A stretch of DNA of 64,000 bases from Trematomus loennbergii (Eukaryota; Chordata; Actinopteri; Perciformes; Nototheniidae): positions 442,501-506,500 of the forward strand of contig JAAOOA010000120.1 of the NCBI GenBank assembly GCA_012861695.1, in the 5' to 3' direction. This document shows, piece by piece, positions 38,224 to 49,535 of this stretch. Position 1 is the first letter of the stretch, and every line of letters begins with the position of its first letter. The position numbers and the translations under genes were made by a program. The notes under the pieces are model-generated. The model made no database searches, was not told the origin of the DNA, and saw only the letters and a list, made by a program, of their open reading frames with translations.

Positions 38224-39205
38224 TGTTACGTTCCCTCCTAAACTAGAGGTACAAAGGGAAGTAACAACATGTAAAAATAACCGGGAGAGAGGAAACTGAT
38301 CTGGCAAAATTAGTAGATAATGTTTAATTTTTTGAAAAGGAAGAAGGCTCACCAGCCAATTTACAAAACAAACTTAACCCTTAGATGCATAAGTGGGTCT
38401 TTTTGGACCCGGTGAGGTGGTTTTCTTGAAGTATCTTTGTAATTACATTTTTTTATCATTTCATATTCCAGCTATTCCTCAAAAAATATGTTTTGGATAT
38501 CATGCCATTCTAATTTTAAGAAATTGTAGTTTTTGTATTACTACCCCAAGCTTCCATAAGTGGGTCTTTTGGACCCGGTGAGGTGGTTTTCTTGAAGTAT
38601 CTTTGTAATTAAAAAAATGTATCATTTCATATTCCAGCTATTCCTCAAAAAACATGTTTTGGATATCATGCCATTCACACTTTTAATTTACATTTTAAGA
38701 AATTGTAGTTTTTGTATTAGTACCCCAAGCTTCCATAGGTGGGTCAAAACTGACCCGCATGCATTCTCTATGGAATCCTATGGGAAAACGTTTTTTTTCA
38801 AAATGTAAAAGAAATTTCTAAAATTATAAATAGTGAAAAATTAAATATAAAATATTTCTAGTGTGAACCAACATATAATACTAAATATTATACAAGGGAT
38901 TTTTCTTAACCAACATGACAAAAATTGCATAAAAACCCATATTGTTCTAATACGGGTCCTTTTAGACCCACTTATGGAAGAGTGTAGGGTCCAGTCACTC
39001 GTGCATCTAAGGGTTAAGATGAACTGAGAACAACTTTCTCCTAAAAGAAAGTGACTGAAGTACTCAATGCACAAAGATAAACTGGAGCACATCTCCTAAC
39101 AATGAACAAGTTAAACAAACAGGTCTCACACAGAGACACCACACTACACCTGCTGCACACGTCACACATGCAGCCCAGAGGAGAAGGATTATGAAAACTA
39201 AATTA
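38224..39205. mobile_element. Unclassified insertion in unit 2 flank, possibly LTR-derived
   Basis: Sequence starting TGTTACGTTCCC interrupts the flank between AAATGAAATACA and ATGATTTCTCTC, which are adjacent in the other units. The first bases resemble the start of the solo LTR at 46870, but the expected CA-type end and a duplication were not found. It contains the MITE at 38378-39013. Confidence 0.35.
38378..39013. mobile_element. piggyBac-like MITE with CCCTTAGATGCA ends
   Basis: CCCTTAGATGCA at the left matches TGCATCTAAGGG at the right perfectly. TTAA lies at 38374-38377 and 39014-39017. An internal segment of about 170 bp is tandemly duplicated (about 38390-38550 and 38555-38740). GGGTC and GACCC pairs recur. 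No coding capacity. Confidence 0.85.
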
Positions 39206-39831
39206 TGATTTCTCTCAGAAAGATAAGACACAAGACAAGTGAATAGATTCAACAATATGAAACCCTATCAAATAAAGTGAACATATAGGTACAACAGAAA
39301 TACAAATACAAATGAATAGTAATAAAAACGTCATCATTCTAATAAAGTTTAAACGATTAAAATATAAAGAAACCAACGTAAAAATGAATGTTGTTATTGA
39401 AACTGTTAAATAACTAATATAGATAAAACCCTTCCTATATCATAAATGAAACAATATAAAAGTAGGTAAATAATAAAGACTAAAAGACCATTTAAAGTGG
39501 GGGGTTGCTAATAAAAAGCTAATCTAAAGAGATGTGTCTTTAGAAGGCTTTAAAAATGTCCACTGAGCCTCTCTGATATTTCCTGGTGTTCCACAGTTTG
39601 GGAGCGTAGTGGAGAAAAGCCTCACCCATTTTATTTAGGGGGATTTTAGGGATATTTAAAAAGCTGAGGAGGACCTCAGGGCTTGTCCTGGGACATAAAA
39701 CAAGACTGACTCTGTGAATTGAAGTCTGTTAGTCAGACTTCAATTCAGAAAGACTCTTCAAATATAACAATACAGCTCTCAGGACATCAGGAGGAGGAAA
39801 CCGCTAGCTTGGCTCTCGTAGTTGTTCAAAA
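39206..39831 (-). repeat. ZNF 3' flanking module, unit 2 (with hairpin and poly(A) signal)
   Basis: This is homologous to 12560-13150. It contains the hairpin at 39716-39746 and a minus-strand AATAAA at 39635-39630, about 200 nt downstream of the intact ZNF stop codon. It is the likely 3' UTR if this copy is transcribed. Confidence 0.6.
39630..39635 (-). terminator. Candidate polyadenylation signal AATAAA
   Basis: TTTATT on the plus strand gives AATAAA on the ZNF strand. It is conserved at the same place in units 1 and 3. Use is inferred. Confidence 0.4.
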
Positions 39832-40428
<597 letters not shown>

Positions 40429-40540
40429 TTAATATAAACGTTGACTTAACGGAATACTACTTTTACTAACTGTTTGTGTTTATTATATTTGTATTATATT
40501 AGATACAGTAATACAGCAACATTCTAACCACAGTAAATAC

Positions 40541-41774
40541 CAGAGGTGGGGGATTCGAGTCACAAGACTTGACTCGAGTCACATGACTTGACTCGAGTCA
40601 CATGACTTGACTCGAGTCGCATATTTTTGGACTTAAGACTTGCTTGACTAACATTGATCAAATCCTCGACTTGACTTTGACTTGGTATTCATGACTTGAG
40701 AATTAACTTAGGCTTGACACAGATGACTCGAAAGGACTTTACTTTCTAAAATAAAGTATTTGCATTTGCATTGTACGAAGCCCCTAAAGGGCAATGAAAG
40801 AAAGGAGTGAGACACAGTAACTCGTTCGCAGGAGAAAGTTACCGGTGTGCCAAGTAGGAAGAGGAGCGCAGAGGAGACAACCGTTTGATTGCAGACTGTT
40901 ATGTTTATGTGGGGAAATGACAGTGCATACATTATTTGAGATATATTTCAAACTCGGACTTCATTTTAAGGACATGTCGGCCAGGAGAGCTATTTGTTTA
41001 AGCACCGGATCGGCAAAACAGGAGAGTCTGTGAACCAGTCTGCCTTGATCTATGAATTCATGTCCGGGACTCTCACGGTATCTGCTGCCCGCAGCTGTTT
41101 TATAGAAGGAAACCCTCCTTCACTTCATGAAATGGCTGCAGCATCAGGAGGCAGCGGGACATACTCGGTAAAGAGCTGTGCCTTTTTACGCACCGCCTTC
41201 GCTGTGTTTAACTTAATCAGAACAGTTTAAGAGTGACTGCAGGCCGCTACGTGTTAACCACACACACATCTACAAACATCGAACTGCCCGATTACTCCCC
41301 CTTATTAGTTTTATGAAGGAGATGTCCAGTCAGTCACCAAGGCGCATGATGTGTGTGTGTATGTGCTCTGCTCAGCTCAGCTCTGTGTGTTCGGTGTGTT
41401 TGTGTCTGTCCGACACCGGCATATATGCGGCTGTTCCCAAAATAAATTAGTTTAATCTTAATCTCGATGTAGTGCTATGCTGTCGGGAGTGCACCAGAAC
41501 GAACGACACTATCATAATATCTTCTGAAAACAAATGCCAGTCAGTGACTGACACACACACACACAGACACAGACACAGCGCGCACACACACACACACACT
41601 GCGCCTTCTCCTCGTTTTCCCAGCATTCACTGCTTATTATTCGTAAATCATACAAACAAAGATATATAAATGCGGAAACTGGGGTTATTCATCAGGATTT
41701 GGTATGACTTGACTTGCTTGACTCTCACCCCAGTAACTTGAGACTTGCACATGTATGACTTACTCCCACCTCTG
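40541..41774. mobile_element. Complete hAT-like element with 8-bp duplication
   Basis: The ends CAGAGGTGGG and CCCACCTCTG are perfect inverted repeats. They are flanked by GTAAATAC (40533-40540) and GTATATAC (41775-41782). The left flank in units 1 and 3 still reads GTATATAC, so this is an 8-bp duplication with one later change. The interior holds CTCGAGTCACATGACTTGA-type repeats and degenerate coding-like sequence. The same insertion is present, truncated on the right, at 14445 and 48977, so it predates the unit duplication. Confidence 0.8.
41540..41605. repeat. (CA)n microsatellite
   Basis: Interrupted CA and CACAGA repeats within the hAT-like element. Confidence 0.85.
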
Positions 41775-42054
41775 GTATATACAGGAGACAGAGGGAAACG
41801 GCATCGTCACTGCGCGTCTCAGTATGCTCCGTTCTCTTGTGTGTTGTTTTGTTTGTTTGGTCTAATTATTGTCTAAACTTTGTTGTGTCTGTATGAAACA
41901 TCATTTTGAGAGACCATGCTTTTGATCCTGTGGATTACATTTGCCTTCTGCAGACCATGTCTGGCCATACAACTTTCCAAGACACAACTGAGTGACAGCA
42001 CAAACAGGTTAGTGCGAGGAGCCCCGGCCTCTACGCTGCTACATCCGTGAGGCT

Positions 42055-42489
42055 ATGCTGGAGCTACAATGCGATCGGCCTCATACGAATACACCAAGCC
42101 ATCTGTGCTCTTCAATATTGGATGACATCCCTCGGGAGCCGCTTAGAAACACCAGGAAAAAGAGACGAGGAAGGAGGGGAGGCGTTCAGAATCGCCTACG
42201 GCGGAGATTCAGCCGGTCCCCACTTCCATCCATCATTCTCACAAACCTGCGCTCATTGAGCAACCAAGTGGACACACTAAGGACATACACAAGGTACCGT
42301 CATGAATATCGTCAGGCCTCTTTATTATGTTTCACGGAGAGTTGGCTACAATCTACAATGCCTGAATCTCTCTTTGAGTACCCGGATTCACCCTTGTTCG
42401 AGCAGACAGCGATGCGAACTCGGGGAAAACCAGAGGAGGCGTTATTTGTGTGTATATTAATGATCTGTGGTGCCGATCATACTCAGTAA
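42055..42489 (+). pseudogene. Non-LTR retrotransposon endonuclease N-terminus
   Basis: The 144-codon frame has a basic stretch (KKRRGRRGG), then PSIILTNLRSLSNQVDTL and LLCFTESWL. These are the first two motifs of an APE-type LINE endonuclease, including the metal-binding Glu. The frame degenerates after about residue 100 and is joined to unrelated ORF1-like sequence at about 42610. It differs from the L2-like endonuclease at 9451 and represents another LINE lineage. Confidence 0.65.
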
Positions 42490-42613
42490 GATGTAAAACC
42501 TGCAATCCCAACGTAGAAATTCTTGGCATGACGTTAAGACCCTTTCGTCCTCTAATCTGCCTAGAGAATTCGGGTGTATTTTACTGTTTGTTGTTTACGT
42601 TTTGGAAGTGTAA

Positions 42614-43284
42614 GTGGAAGTGAATGGACTAGGTTGGAATGACACCACTTTACCAGTGCAAAATAATGGAAAAGGGCATGCTAACTTACAGCTAGCTAGC
42701 AGCTACAAGGATTCCAAGGAACAGCAGGGCTGTGTACCGGGTAATAAATCTACAAGTGGTAGTCCTCCCTCGAACTCTCTGGGTGCAAGGCCGAAGAGTA
42801 AATCATTTCCATGGGATTTGGAGAACGAATAACAGACAGAGCCCAGCGCTCTGAAATCTGTAATGCGACCGGCTGGCCTGCATTGTTATCACCCAGGAAG
42901 AGCGCCTCTTCAACCCCTATTCATACTAGGAAACAGCCGTGGACAGCTGCTAAAGGGAGAACTACAAACAATCCTCCTAAACCACCAAGTGTGCCAATCC
43001 AGAACAGATACGCTCCACTGACACAGAACCGGAGATCTCTTTCTGATGAGCTGGATAACCTGTCCTCTTCACACAGCAGGGTAAGGACCAATAGCTACTC
43101 CAAAAGTAAAAGGCTAGAGGGAAAGCTAACGACTAGGCCTGAAACTCTGATTGTGGGAGACTCTGCTGTAAGAGATGTAAAATTCATTCACTACTACTTA
43201 CATTTAATATCTAACTCCTTCAGCCTACTTTCAGCTGCACAAACCATTCCACTTTTAACTTACTCAGCTATTTCAGGACATTGA
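42614..43284 (+). pseudogene. LINE ORF1-like protein, 5'-truncated copy (unit 2)
   Basis: This is homologous to 56360-57115 but begins within the VEVNGLGWND block. One base is missing in GATTTGGAGAACG near 42818, which breaks the frame into two parts. The second part keeps ETLIVGDSAVRDVK. It retains the about 40 residues missing from the unit 1 copy. Its 3' side keeps about 335 bp (43333-43668) that both other copies lack. Confidence 0.6.
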
Positions 43285-43489
43285 GGCTATACATGTTGTT
43301 TATACCTTTTTTAAACCTTTTCTTTTAAATATTAAGCTTCTTCACTAATTTTCCTACTCTTCCAGTTTAAGTCATTGCAATGCATTTGAGCTGTAACAAT
43401 TTGATTCAAATCATTTAACTTTTCTGTATTTCTCCGCTAAATTCAGCAACACACTTACTTGGTTTTTGTAGCTAAAAGCACAAAAAGGT

Positions 43490-43680
43490 TCATAGCAGAG
43501 GTGAGAAGTAACTAAGTACATTTACTCAAGAACTGTACTTAAGTACTATTTAGAGGTACTTTTACTTTACTTGAGTATTTCCATTTAATGCTACTTTGTA
43601 CTTTTAGAACAGTTCAGAGGTAAATGGTGTACTTTTACTCCACTACATGTATTTAATACCTTTAGTTACTTTACAGATGT
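43490..43680. repeat. AGTAACTAAGTACATTTACT interspersed repeat
   Basis: This is a fuller copy of a repeat with AAGTACATTTACTCAAGAAC, ACTTGAGTATTTCCATTTAA and TACTTTTACTCCACTACATG blocks. Fragments occur at 23122, 27485, 43893 and 57357. Confidence 0.7.
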
Positions 43681-43955
43681 GGATGTGTGATGTGAAATAT
43701 AATCAAGTGTTAAATCAGACTTTAGTTCCACCTGGAGTAAATTCACAAGCTACCCTGCAGTATACAAAGTCATTCAAACTAGCTGCACCTTTACCAGCTT
43801 TGAGAACACTTTCATGATCAATCAAGACAACTCAATACAACCAACAGACACAACAAAACAAATGTACAGCTACTACGTAGGTTCATAGCAGAGGTGAGAA
43901 GTAACTAAGTACATTTACTCAAGAACTTAAGATTCCAGTCTACGAGAATCTTAGG

Positions 43956-44737
43956 TAGATACCACGTGACTGCTTCAGGAAGCGATTCAGATCGGTTGAA
44001 CCGTTGAACCACAACGCTCATAATATCCATGGATGTATAATAAGAACCATATTACCCCTCCTGTACCCGGGCCCGCTGGTGACACGATGGAATTAAAAGA
44101 GCTCAGACCCTCACTTATATAGAGGTCGGAACATGTCATAAGTATAAATAGATACAAGCATAAATAAATGTAGGAATATAAACATGAATAAATAAATGAA
44201 TAAATACAGGAATAAATATGGTGCAGTGTTTTCAGGGAGATTCAGCGTGTGTGCTGTGGCTCAGCTGGAAAGCAGTTGACTCACGACCGCAGGGTCCCTG
44301 GTTCAACGACTGAACAATACGTATTTTTTGTTGTTTATAAAAGCTACAGCTAAATGAGATAATGTAGTTAATAAATGTATTCTTTGATATGGTTTAGCCT
44401 TTCTCAGGCTACAACATGGTTACGTTTATGAATATTATTAAGGAATACAAATCCCTCTTTGCAATGTTTACCAGCCTCCTTAGGCTTTTCAATCACAATC
44501 ATTCAACTGGAATAAAAACAATATTGTTAACATGAACATATGATTTAATGTTCGTTGTTTAGAGTTATTCTAAGGCTTTACTCATTGGGAACTCGGTATG
44601 AGATAGAGCACACTGTTGAGATGTCCAATCTGCCTGTTTTACACACTTTGACCAACAGGGGGGTTTGTGTTCAAATGAAACCCATGATGAAGCCTCATGA
44701 GATGAACCCTTTTGCGAACCAATTGTCTGGATCGGCT
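43956..44737. other. Sequence replacing the first ZNF exon in unit 2
   Basis: After the shared GAGAATCTTAGGT, unit 2 departs from units 1 and 3, which continue to the first ZNF exon. This stretch holds a tRNA-like relic and AT-rich sequence but no counterpart of exon 1. Confidence 0.55.
44251..44312 (+). tRNA. tRNA-like relic (A and B boxes)
   Basis: TGGCTCAGCTGG (44256-44267) fits a tRNA A box, and GGTTCAACGAC (44300-44310) approximates a B box, 32 bp apart. A clean cloverleaf was not established. It is probably a tRNA-derived SINE head or tRNA pseudogene. Confidence 0.35.
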
Positions 44738-45230
44738 ACAACAGGTCCAAAATGCTGCAGCCAGGTTACTCACTCGGTCCAAAAAAAACATGCCACATCA
44801 CTCCGATCCTTTCTGCCCTGCACTGGCTCCCTGTCCATCTCAGAACCCAATATATTGGTTTACACATATAGAGCTGTCCATGGCCAAGCCCCCGCCTACA
44901 TTAACGACCTTATCCACCCTCACAGGACAAACCGGGCCCTGAGGTCCTCCGAGCAAGGCCAAAAACTAAGGGGGACCGTGCCTTTGAGGCTGTGGCCCCT
45001 ATGGAATGAACTCCCCCAGAAACTGAGAGCCTCTGTCTCTGTGGAGGTTTTTAAGGGGCAGCTAAAGACTCATCTTTTCCGACAGGCTTTTTGGGGCGTC
45101 GGAGGAGGAGGTGAGTTTGTAGCTGTTTCTCATTGGTGTTTTATCCTATCTTTTACTGGATGTGTTTTATGCCTTTTATTACAAACTAAAACATTGTTCC
45201 CAATGTTTAAAATCTTTCATACCAGTCCCA
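44738..45230 (+). pseudogene. L2-like LINE 3' end, 5'-truncated (unit 3)
   Basis: It starts inside the QQVQNAAARLL block and continues through LRASVSVEVFKGQLKTHLFR to the 3' UTR. An internal deletion of about 17 bp relative to 11300 removes the LLRVPEPG block. The 238-codon open frame from 44555 combines this fragment with unrelated upstream sequence. Confidence 0.7.
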
Positions 45231-45350
45231 TGTTTATATATTATGATTGTTATAAGTATTATTATTATTAATAATAATGTAATTATTCATTATTTTAATA
45301 CTGTTCGTTTTTTCACCACAGGGGGCAGTGAAATTATGTTTAAAAGAAAA

Positions 45351-45396
45351 ACTACAATCCCATGATGCATTGCGGCAGTCCGTTTCTAGCTTCCGG
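45351..45396. promoter_or_regulatory. ZNF143/STAF-like plus ETS-like cassette (unit 3)
   Basis: ACTACAATCCCATGATGC then TTGCGG, with CTTCCGG at 45390-45396. The order and spacing are as in the copies at 11652 and 58311. Confidence 0.5.
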
Positions 45397-46864
45397 TCCT
45401 CAGAAGCTACATGTTGCTAATAGACGTTGATGCAGATTTTATACCGAATGTAATGTGTTTAAGAGACTTTTAAAACACATACAAAGAGTTAGTTTATCCT
45501 TGGAGGGTGATTTATCCGTGCTTTTATTCGTTAAACCGTGTTTTTGTTGCCTCCCGTTCTTTGTTCGTAGCTTTTTATACCACGCTGATGATCGGTAAAC
45601 ATAAGTAAAAGGCATTAACCCCGGTAATAGTGGATAGGAAAAGACGATAGGAGCTGATTTTTGGACAATTCGACTGCAACCCAGAACAGACTGCTAACTC
45701 AACAGGAACTATCAAAAACATTCCAATAGAAGTTTAAAGTTTAAACATTTTATTAACCAAACAGATTATTGGAGAAACTACTCTGCAGATTAATGAACAG
45801 TGAAACTAAATTCCTTCATTGCAGCTTAACGAGGCTAGCAGTTGAGATATAATATTTAAAAAAAGGAATAGTAAGGCTATTAGAAATCCATGGTTGAAAC
45901 ACAGAATAGTAAAACATTTCTTCATAGTTCAGGAACCATTACAAACATCAATTAAATTGGAGAAACAGCATCTCTGTGGCCTTGTGTTGGCATAGTGTGA
46001 ACGCTGGTTAGAACATAAAAAACTGTTGTAATAATAAAACTTTATTTATACAGCACTTTTCATGCAGCACTTTTCATACAGCACTTTTCATACAGCACGT
46101 GCAGCTCAAAGTCCTTTACAAAATGGCGACACATCACAAGTTAAAAATAAACAAGAAAGTCCCCTCAGACGTTAAGACCTTTACAGATACATGCAGCAAA
46201 ATATAACATTGTAACAGGTTAAGATACACAAGGAGGTAAAAGGTATGACAATAACAAATGAAATACAGTCAAAAAAAATATGATTTCTCTCGGAAAGATA
46301 AGACACAAGACAGGTGAATAGATTCAACAATATAAAACCCTATAAAGTAAAGTGAACATATAGGTACAACAGTAATAAAAACGTCATAATTAAAGGTTAA
46401 ACGATTAAAATATAAAGAAACCAACGTTAACATAAATGTTGCTATTGAAACTGTTAAATAACTAATATAAGATAAAACCCTTCCTATATCATAAATAAAA
46501 CAATATAAAAGTAGGTAAATAATAAAGACTAAAACACCATTTAAAGTGGGGGGTTGCTAATAAAAAGCTAATCTAAAGAGATGTGTCTTTAGCTGGCGTT
46601 TAAAAATGTCCACTGAGCCTCTCTGATATTTCCTGGTGTTCCACAGTTTGGGAGCGTTGTGGAGAAAAGCCTCACCCATTTTATTTTGGGGAATTTAGGG
46701 ATATTTAAAAAGCTGAGGAGGACCTCAGGGCTTGTCCAGGTTACATAAAACGAGACTGACTATGAATTGAAGTCTGTTAGTCAGAACTCTCATAGTTGTT
46801 CAAAACTATGCAGTGTGGATTCGCTCATGGACTTTAAGGTGAATACTTTGAGAAAACGTTTTGC
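45397..46864 (-). repeat. ZNF 3' flanking module and last-finger remnant, unit 3
   Basis: This is homologous to 11700-13200. A deletion from the middle of the hairpin (about 46785) fuses it directly to sequence just 3' of the ZNF stop codon. The stop and the IHTA-like end of the array remain at about 46808-46864. The solo LTR cuts the array here. Confidence 0.65.
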
Positions 46865-46869
46865 CACAC

Positions 46870-47565
46870 TGTTACGCCCCTCTCTAGGGTAGGGAGAAAC
46901 AACATACACCAGTGTGGAATTGGTAATTATTATACGTATTTATTTATAAGTAATAGTGGTAACAAAATAATAACGGCATGCAGCCTAGCACAAACAAAGT
47001 GCCATACACCGGTCGCAACAACCAACAAAAGGAGAACTCCAAAAGAAAGTCTTACAGGTTATACAAATATTGAATACTACACAAAAGGAACACAAAACCC
47101 TCACTTTTAACGTGGCATTAGTAACTGAAAGACTGTAGCTAATTATCGACAAACGCTAACAGCTAAGTTACTCTGGATACTATTTGCACAAGTACACTGC
47201 ACTACCTAACTAAACACAGAAGCTCTAATTGAACACGCTGTTAAACAGTATAGCTTTCACACAGAAGTCACTAAATCATCACAAGTATAACAAGAGGCTA
47301 GAGGCGTCTGTCCCACATCACAGAGCCTCCCGAGTGATAATTGTCCCCAGTTTTTTTAGTAATCTCCGGAAGGTGTGCGCTGGGATTGCACAGGGATTGG
47401 AGAGCGTCGGGCCCGGCGTGCTCCAATCAGTGTCTTCGGAGGAGGACCAGGAGATGACCTCCAATGACGTTGGGGCAACCACACAGCTCATTTACATATC
47501 ACACACACACAGCTGCAAACAATCCCAGACAGGTTAACGAGCAGACAGAAACAGCAGCCGTAACA
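46870..47565. mobile_element. Solo LTR with 5-bp duplication, inserted in the ZNF array
   Basis: The element begins TGTTACGCCCC and ends GCCGTAACA, so it has TG...CA termini with a short inverted repeat. It is flanked by CACAC at 46865-46869 and 47566-47570. A 5-bp duplication fits a Ty3/Gypsy-type LTR retrotransposon. No internal region is present. It splits the last finger of the minus-strand ZNF array. A minus-strand AATAAA at 46944-46939 could act as a polyadenylation signal for the gene. Confidence 0.8.
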
Positions 47566-47570
47566 CACAC

Positions 47571-47660
47571 TCTTAAAACCACTAAGGTTTTTCTCCTGTG
47601 TGAACACGGTGATGGATTGTGAGTTCACTTGATGTCCTGAACGTTTTTCCCACACTCTTC
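47571..47660 (-). pseudogene. Degenerate finger 3' of the ZNF stop
   Basis: A further finger follows the stop codon. It has a TAG in place of the first Cys codon and one extra A in the AAAAAC run. It ends at the solo LTR. This suggests the ancestral array was longer. Confidence 0.65.
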
Positions 47661-48785
47661 CTAGCTGTACGTTTTTTCTCCAGTGGGAATACATTGATGT
47701 GATTTGAGACGACCCGATCTGGTGAATGTTTTCCCACACTCTTCACAGCTGTACGGTTTCTCTCCTGTGTGAACACGCTGATGTGTTTTGAGAGCACTTG
47801 ACGTAGTGAACGTTTTCCCACACTCTTCACACCAATACGGTTTTTCTCCAGTATGAATTCGTTGATGCGTTTGAAAATTACCTGATGTCGTGAATGTTTT
47901 CCCACACTCTTCACAGCTGTACGGTTTTTCTCCAGTATGAATACGATGATGTGTTTTGAAAGCATCCGATCTAGTGAACGTTTTCCCACACTCTTCACAG
48001 CTGTATGGTTTTATTCCCGTGTGAACACGCTGATGTGTTTTTAGATGATCTGATCTAGTGAAAGTTTTCCCACACTCTTCACAGCTGTACGGTTTTTCTC
48101 CTGTGTGAATACGTTGATGTGATTTGAGTTCACTTGATTGAGCGAAAGTTTGCCCACAATCTTCACAGCTGTACGGTGTTTCTCCAGTATGAATACGTTG
48201 ATGTGTTTGAAAATTACCTGATGTCGTGAATGTTTTCCCACAGTCTTCACAGCTGTACGGTTTTTCTCCAGTGTGAACACGTTGATGTGTTTTGAGATGA
48301 CCTGATCTAGTGAAAGTTTTCCCACAGTCTTCACAGCTGTACGGTTTTTCTCCAGTGTGAATACGATGATGTGATTTGAGGGCACCTAATTGAGCGAAAG
48401 TTTGCCCACACTCTTCACAGCTGTACGGTTTTTCTCCAGTGTGAATACGTTGATGTGATTTGAGAGCACCTGATTGAGCGAAAGTTTTCCCACAGTCTTC
48501 ACAGCTGTACGGTTTCTCTCCAGTGTGAATACGTTGATGTGATTTGAGATGACCTGATTGAGCGAAAGTTTGCCCACACTCTTCACAGCTGTACGTTTTC
48601 TCTCCAGTGTGAATACGTTGATGTGTTTTGAGATCACCAGATCTAGTGAATGTTTTCCTACACTCTTCACAGCTGTACATTTTTTCTCCAGTATGAATAA
48701 GCAGGTGGCGCTTTAAATGTCCAGGTGTTGTAAAGGATTTGTCACATTGCTGACAGCTGTGAAGTCTCTCTCTTCCTTTCCGTTT
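47661..48785 (-). CDS. C2H2 zinc-finger gene, final exon with 13 fingers (unit 3)
   Basis: The minus-strand frame runs from 48785, right after a pyrimidine tract and TCTAG acceptor, to a stop at 47661, with 374 codons and no interruption. It begins with a basic KRKGRERLHS segment and a divergent CQQC finger. Twelve more fingers are joined by TGEKPY-type linkers. Fingers 1-12 keep all C2H2 ligands. Finger 13 has its last His replaced by Pro. Finger contact patterns repeat (TRSG.LK, AQSG.LK, TTSGNFQ, TRSDHLK), consistent with duplication inside the array. The product would be a nuclear sequence-specific DNA-binding protein, probably a transcriptional regulator. The exon starts in phase 0 and matches the phase of exon 1 at 57998-57834. 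No KRAB, SCAN or BTB domain is visible. Confidence 0.85.
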   Translation of the reverse strand, partial: KRKGRERLHSCQQCDKSFTTPGHLKRHLLIHTGEKMYSCEECRKTFTRSGDLKTHQRIHTGEKTYSCEECGQTFAQSGHLKSHQRIHTGEKPYSCEDCGKTFAQSGALKSHQRIHTGEKPYSCEECGQTFAQLGALKSHHRIHTGEKPYSCEDCGKTFTRSGHLKTHQRVHTGEKPYSCEDCGKTFTTSGNFQTHQRIHTGETPYSCEDCGQTFAQSSELKSHQRIHTGEKPYSCEECGKTFTRSDHLKTHQRVHTGIKPYSCEECGKTFTRSDAFKTHHRIHTGEKPYSCEECGKTFTTSGNFQTHQRIHTGEKPYWCEECGKTFTTSSALKTHQRVHTGEKPYSCEECGKTFTRSGRLKSHQCIPTGEKTYS

Positions 48786-48976
48786 CTAGAACAGACGGAC
48801 AGAGAAAGAGAGAAAGTAAATCTAAAAAGCATAAATACATACAGTTAACACAATAAAAACTCACTTAATATAAACCTTGAGTTAACAAAATGCTAATTTT
48901 ACTAACTGTTTGTGTTTATTATATTTGTATTATATTAGATACAGTAATACAGCAACATTCTAACCACAGTATATAC

Positions 48977-49535
48977 CAGAGGTGGGGGACTCGAGTCACA
49001 TGACTTGACTCGAGTCGCATATTTTTTTTACTTGAGACTTGCTTGACTAACTTTGATAAAAGACTCGACTTTAAATATTTGTTTTGGTATTGTATGAAGC
49101 CCCTAAAGGGCAATGAAAAAAAAAAGCATGAGAAAGTTACCGGTGCGCCAAGTAGGAAGTGGAGCGCACAGGAGACAGACGTTTCATTGCAGACTGTTAT
49201 GTCTATGTGGGGAAATGGCAGTGCATAGGCTACATTATTTGAGATATATTTCGAACTCGGACTTCCTTTTAGCGACATTTCGGCCAGGGGTGTAGAGCTA
49301 TTTGATTAAGCACATGTCTGTGACTCTCACAGTATCTGCTGCCCACAGCTGTTTTAAAGAAGGAAAACCTCCTTCACTTCATGAAATCTCTGCAGCACCA
49401 GGAGGCAGTAACGTCTAACTCAGCAGAATCTGAGAAGAGCAGCACCAGCTGCAAAGAGCTGTGCCTTTTACTGTTTACTTCACTGTGTTTACCTTCAATA
49501 GAACGGCTAAAGAGCAACCGCAGGCTGCTACGTTT
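48977..49535. mobile_element. hAT-like element, left part only (unit 3)
   Basis: CAGAGGTGGGGG follows GTATATAC at 48969-48976. Homology to the unit 1 and 2 copies runs to about 49535, where it is joined abruptly to the middle of the TIR element known from 17066. Confidence 0.65.

Noticed and set aside
44555..45271. A 238-codon novel protein
   Set aside because: It fuses unrelated upstream sequence to an out-of-frame L2-like LINE 3' fragment.
46870..47565. ZNF gene intron
   Set aside because: The segment has TG...CA ends and a CACAC duplication within a finger codon region. No GT-AG boundary fits, so it is a solo LTR.
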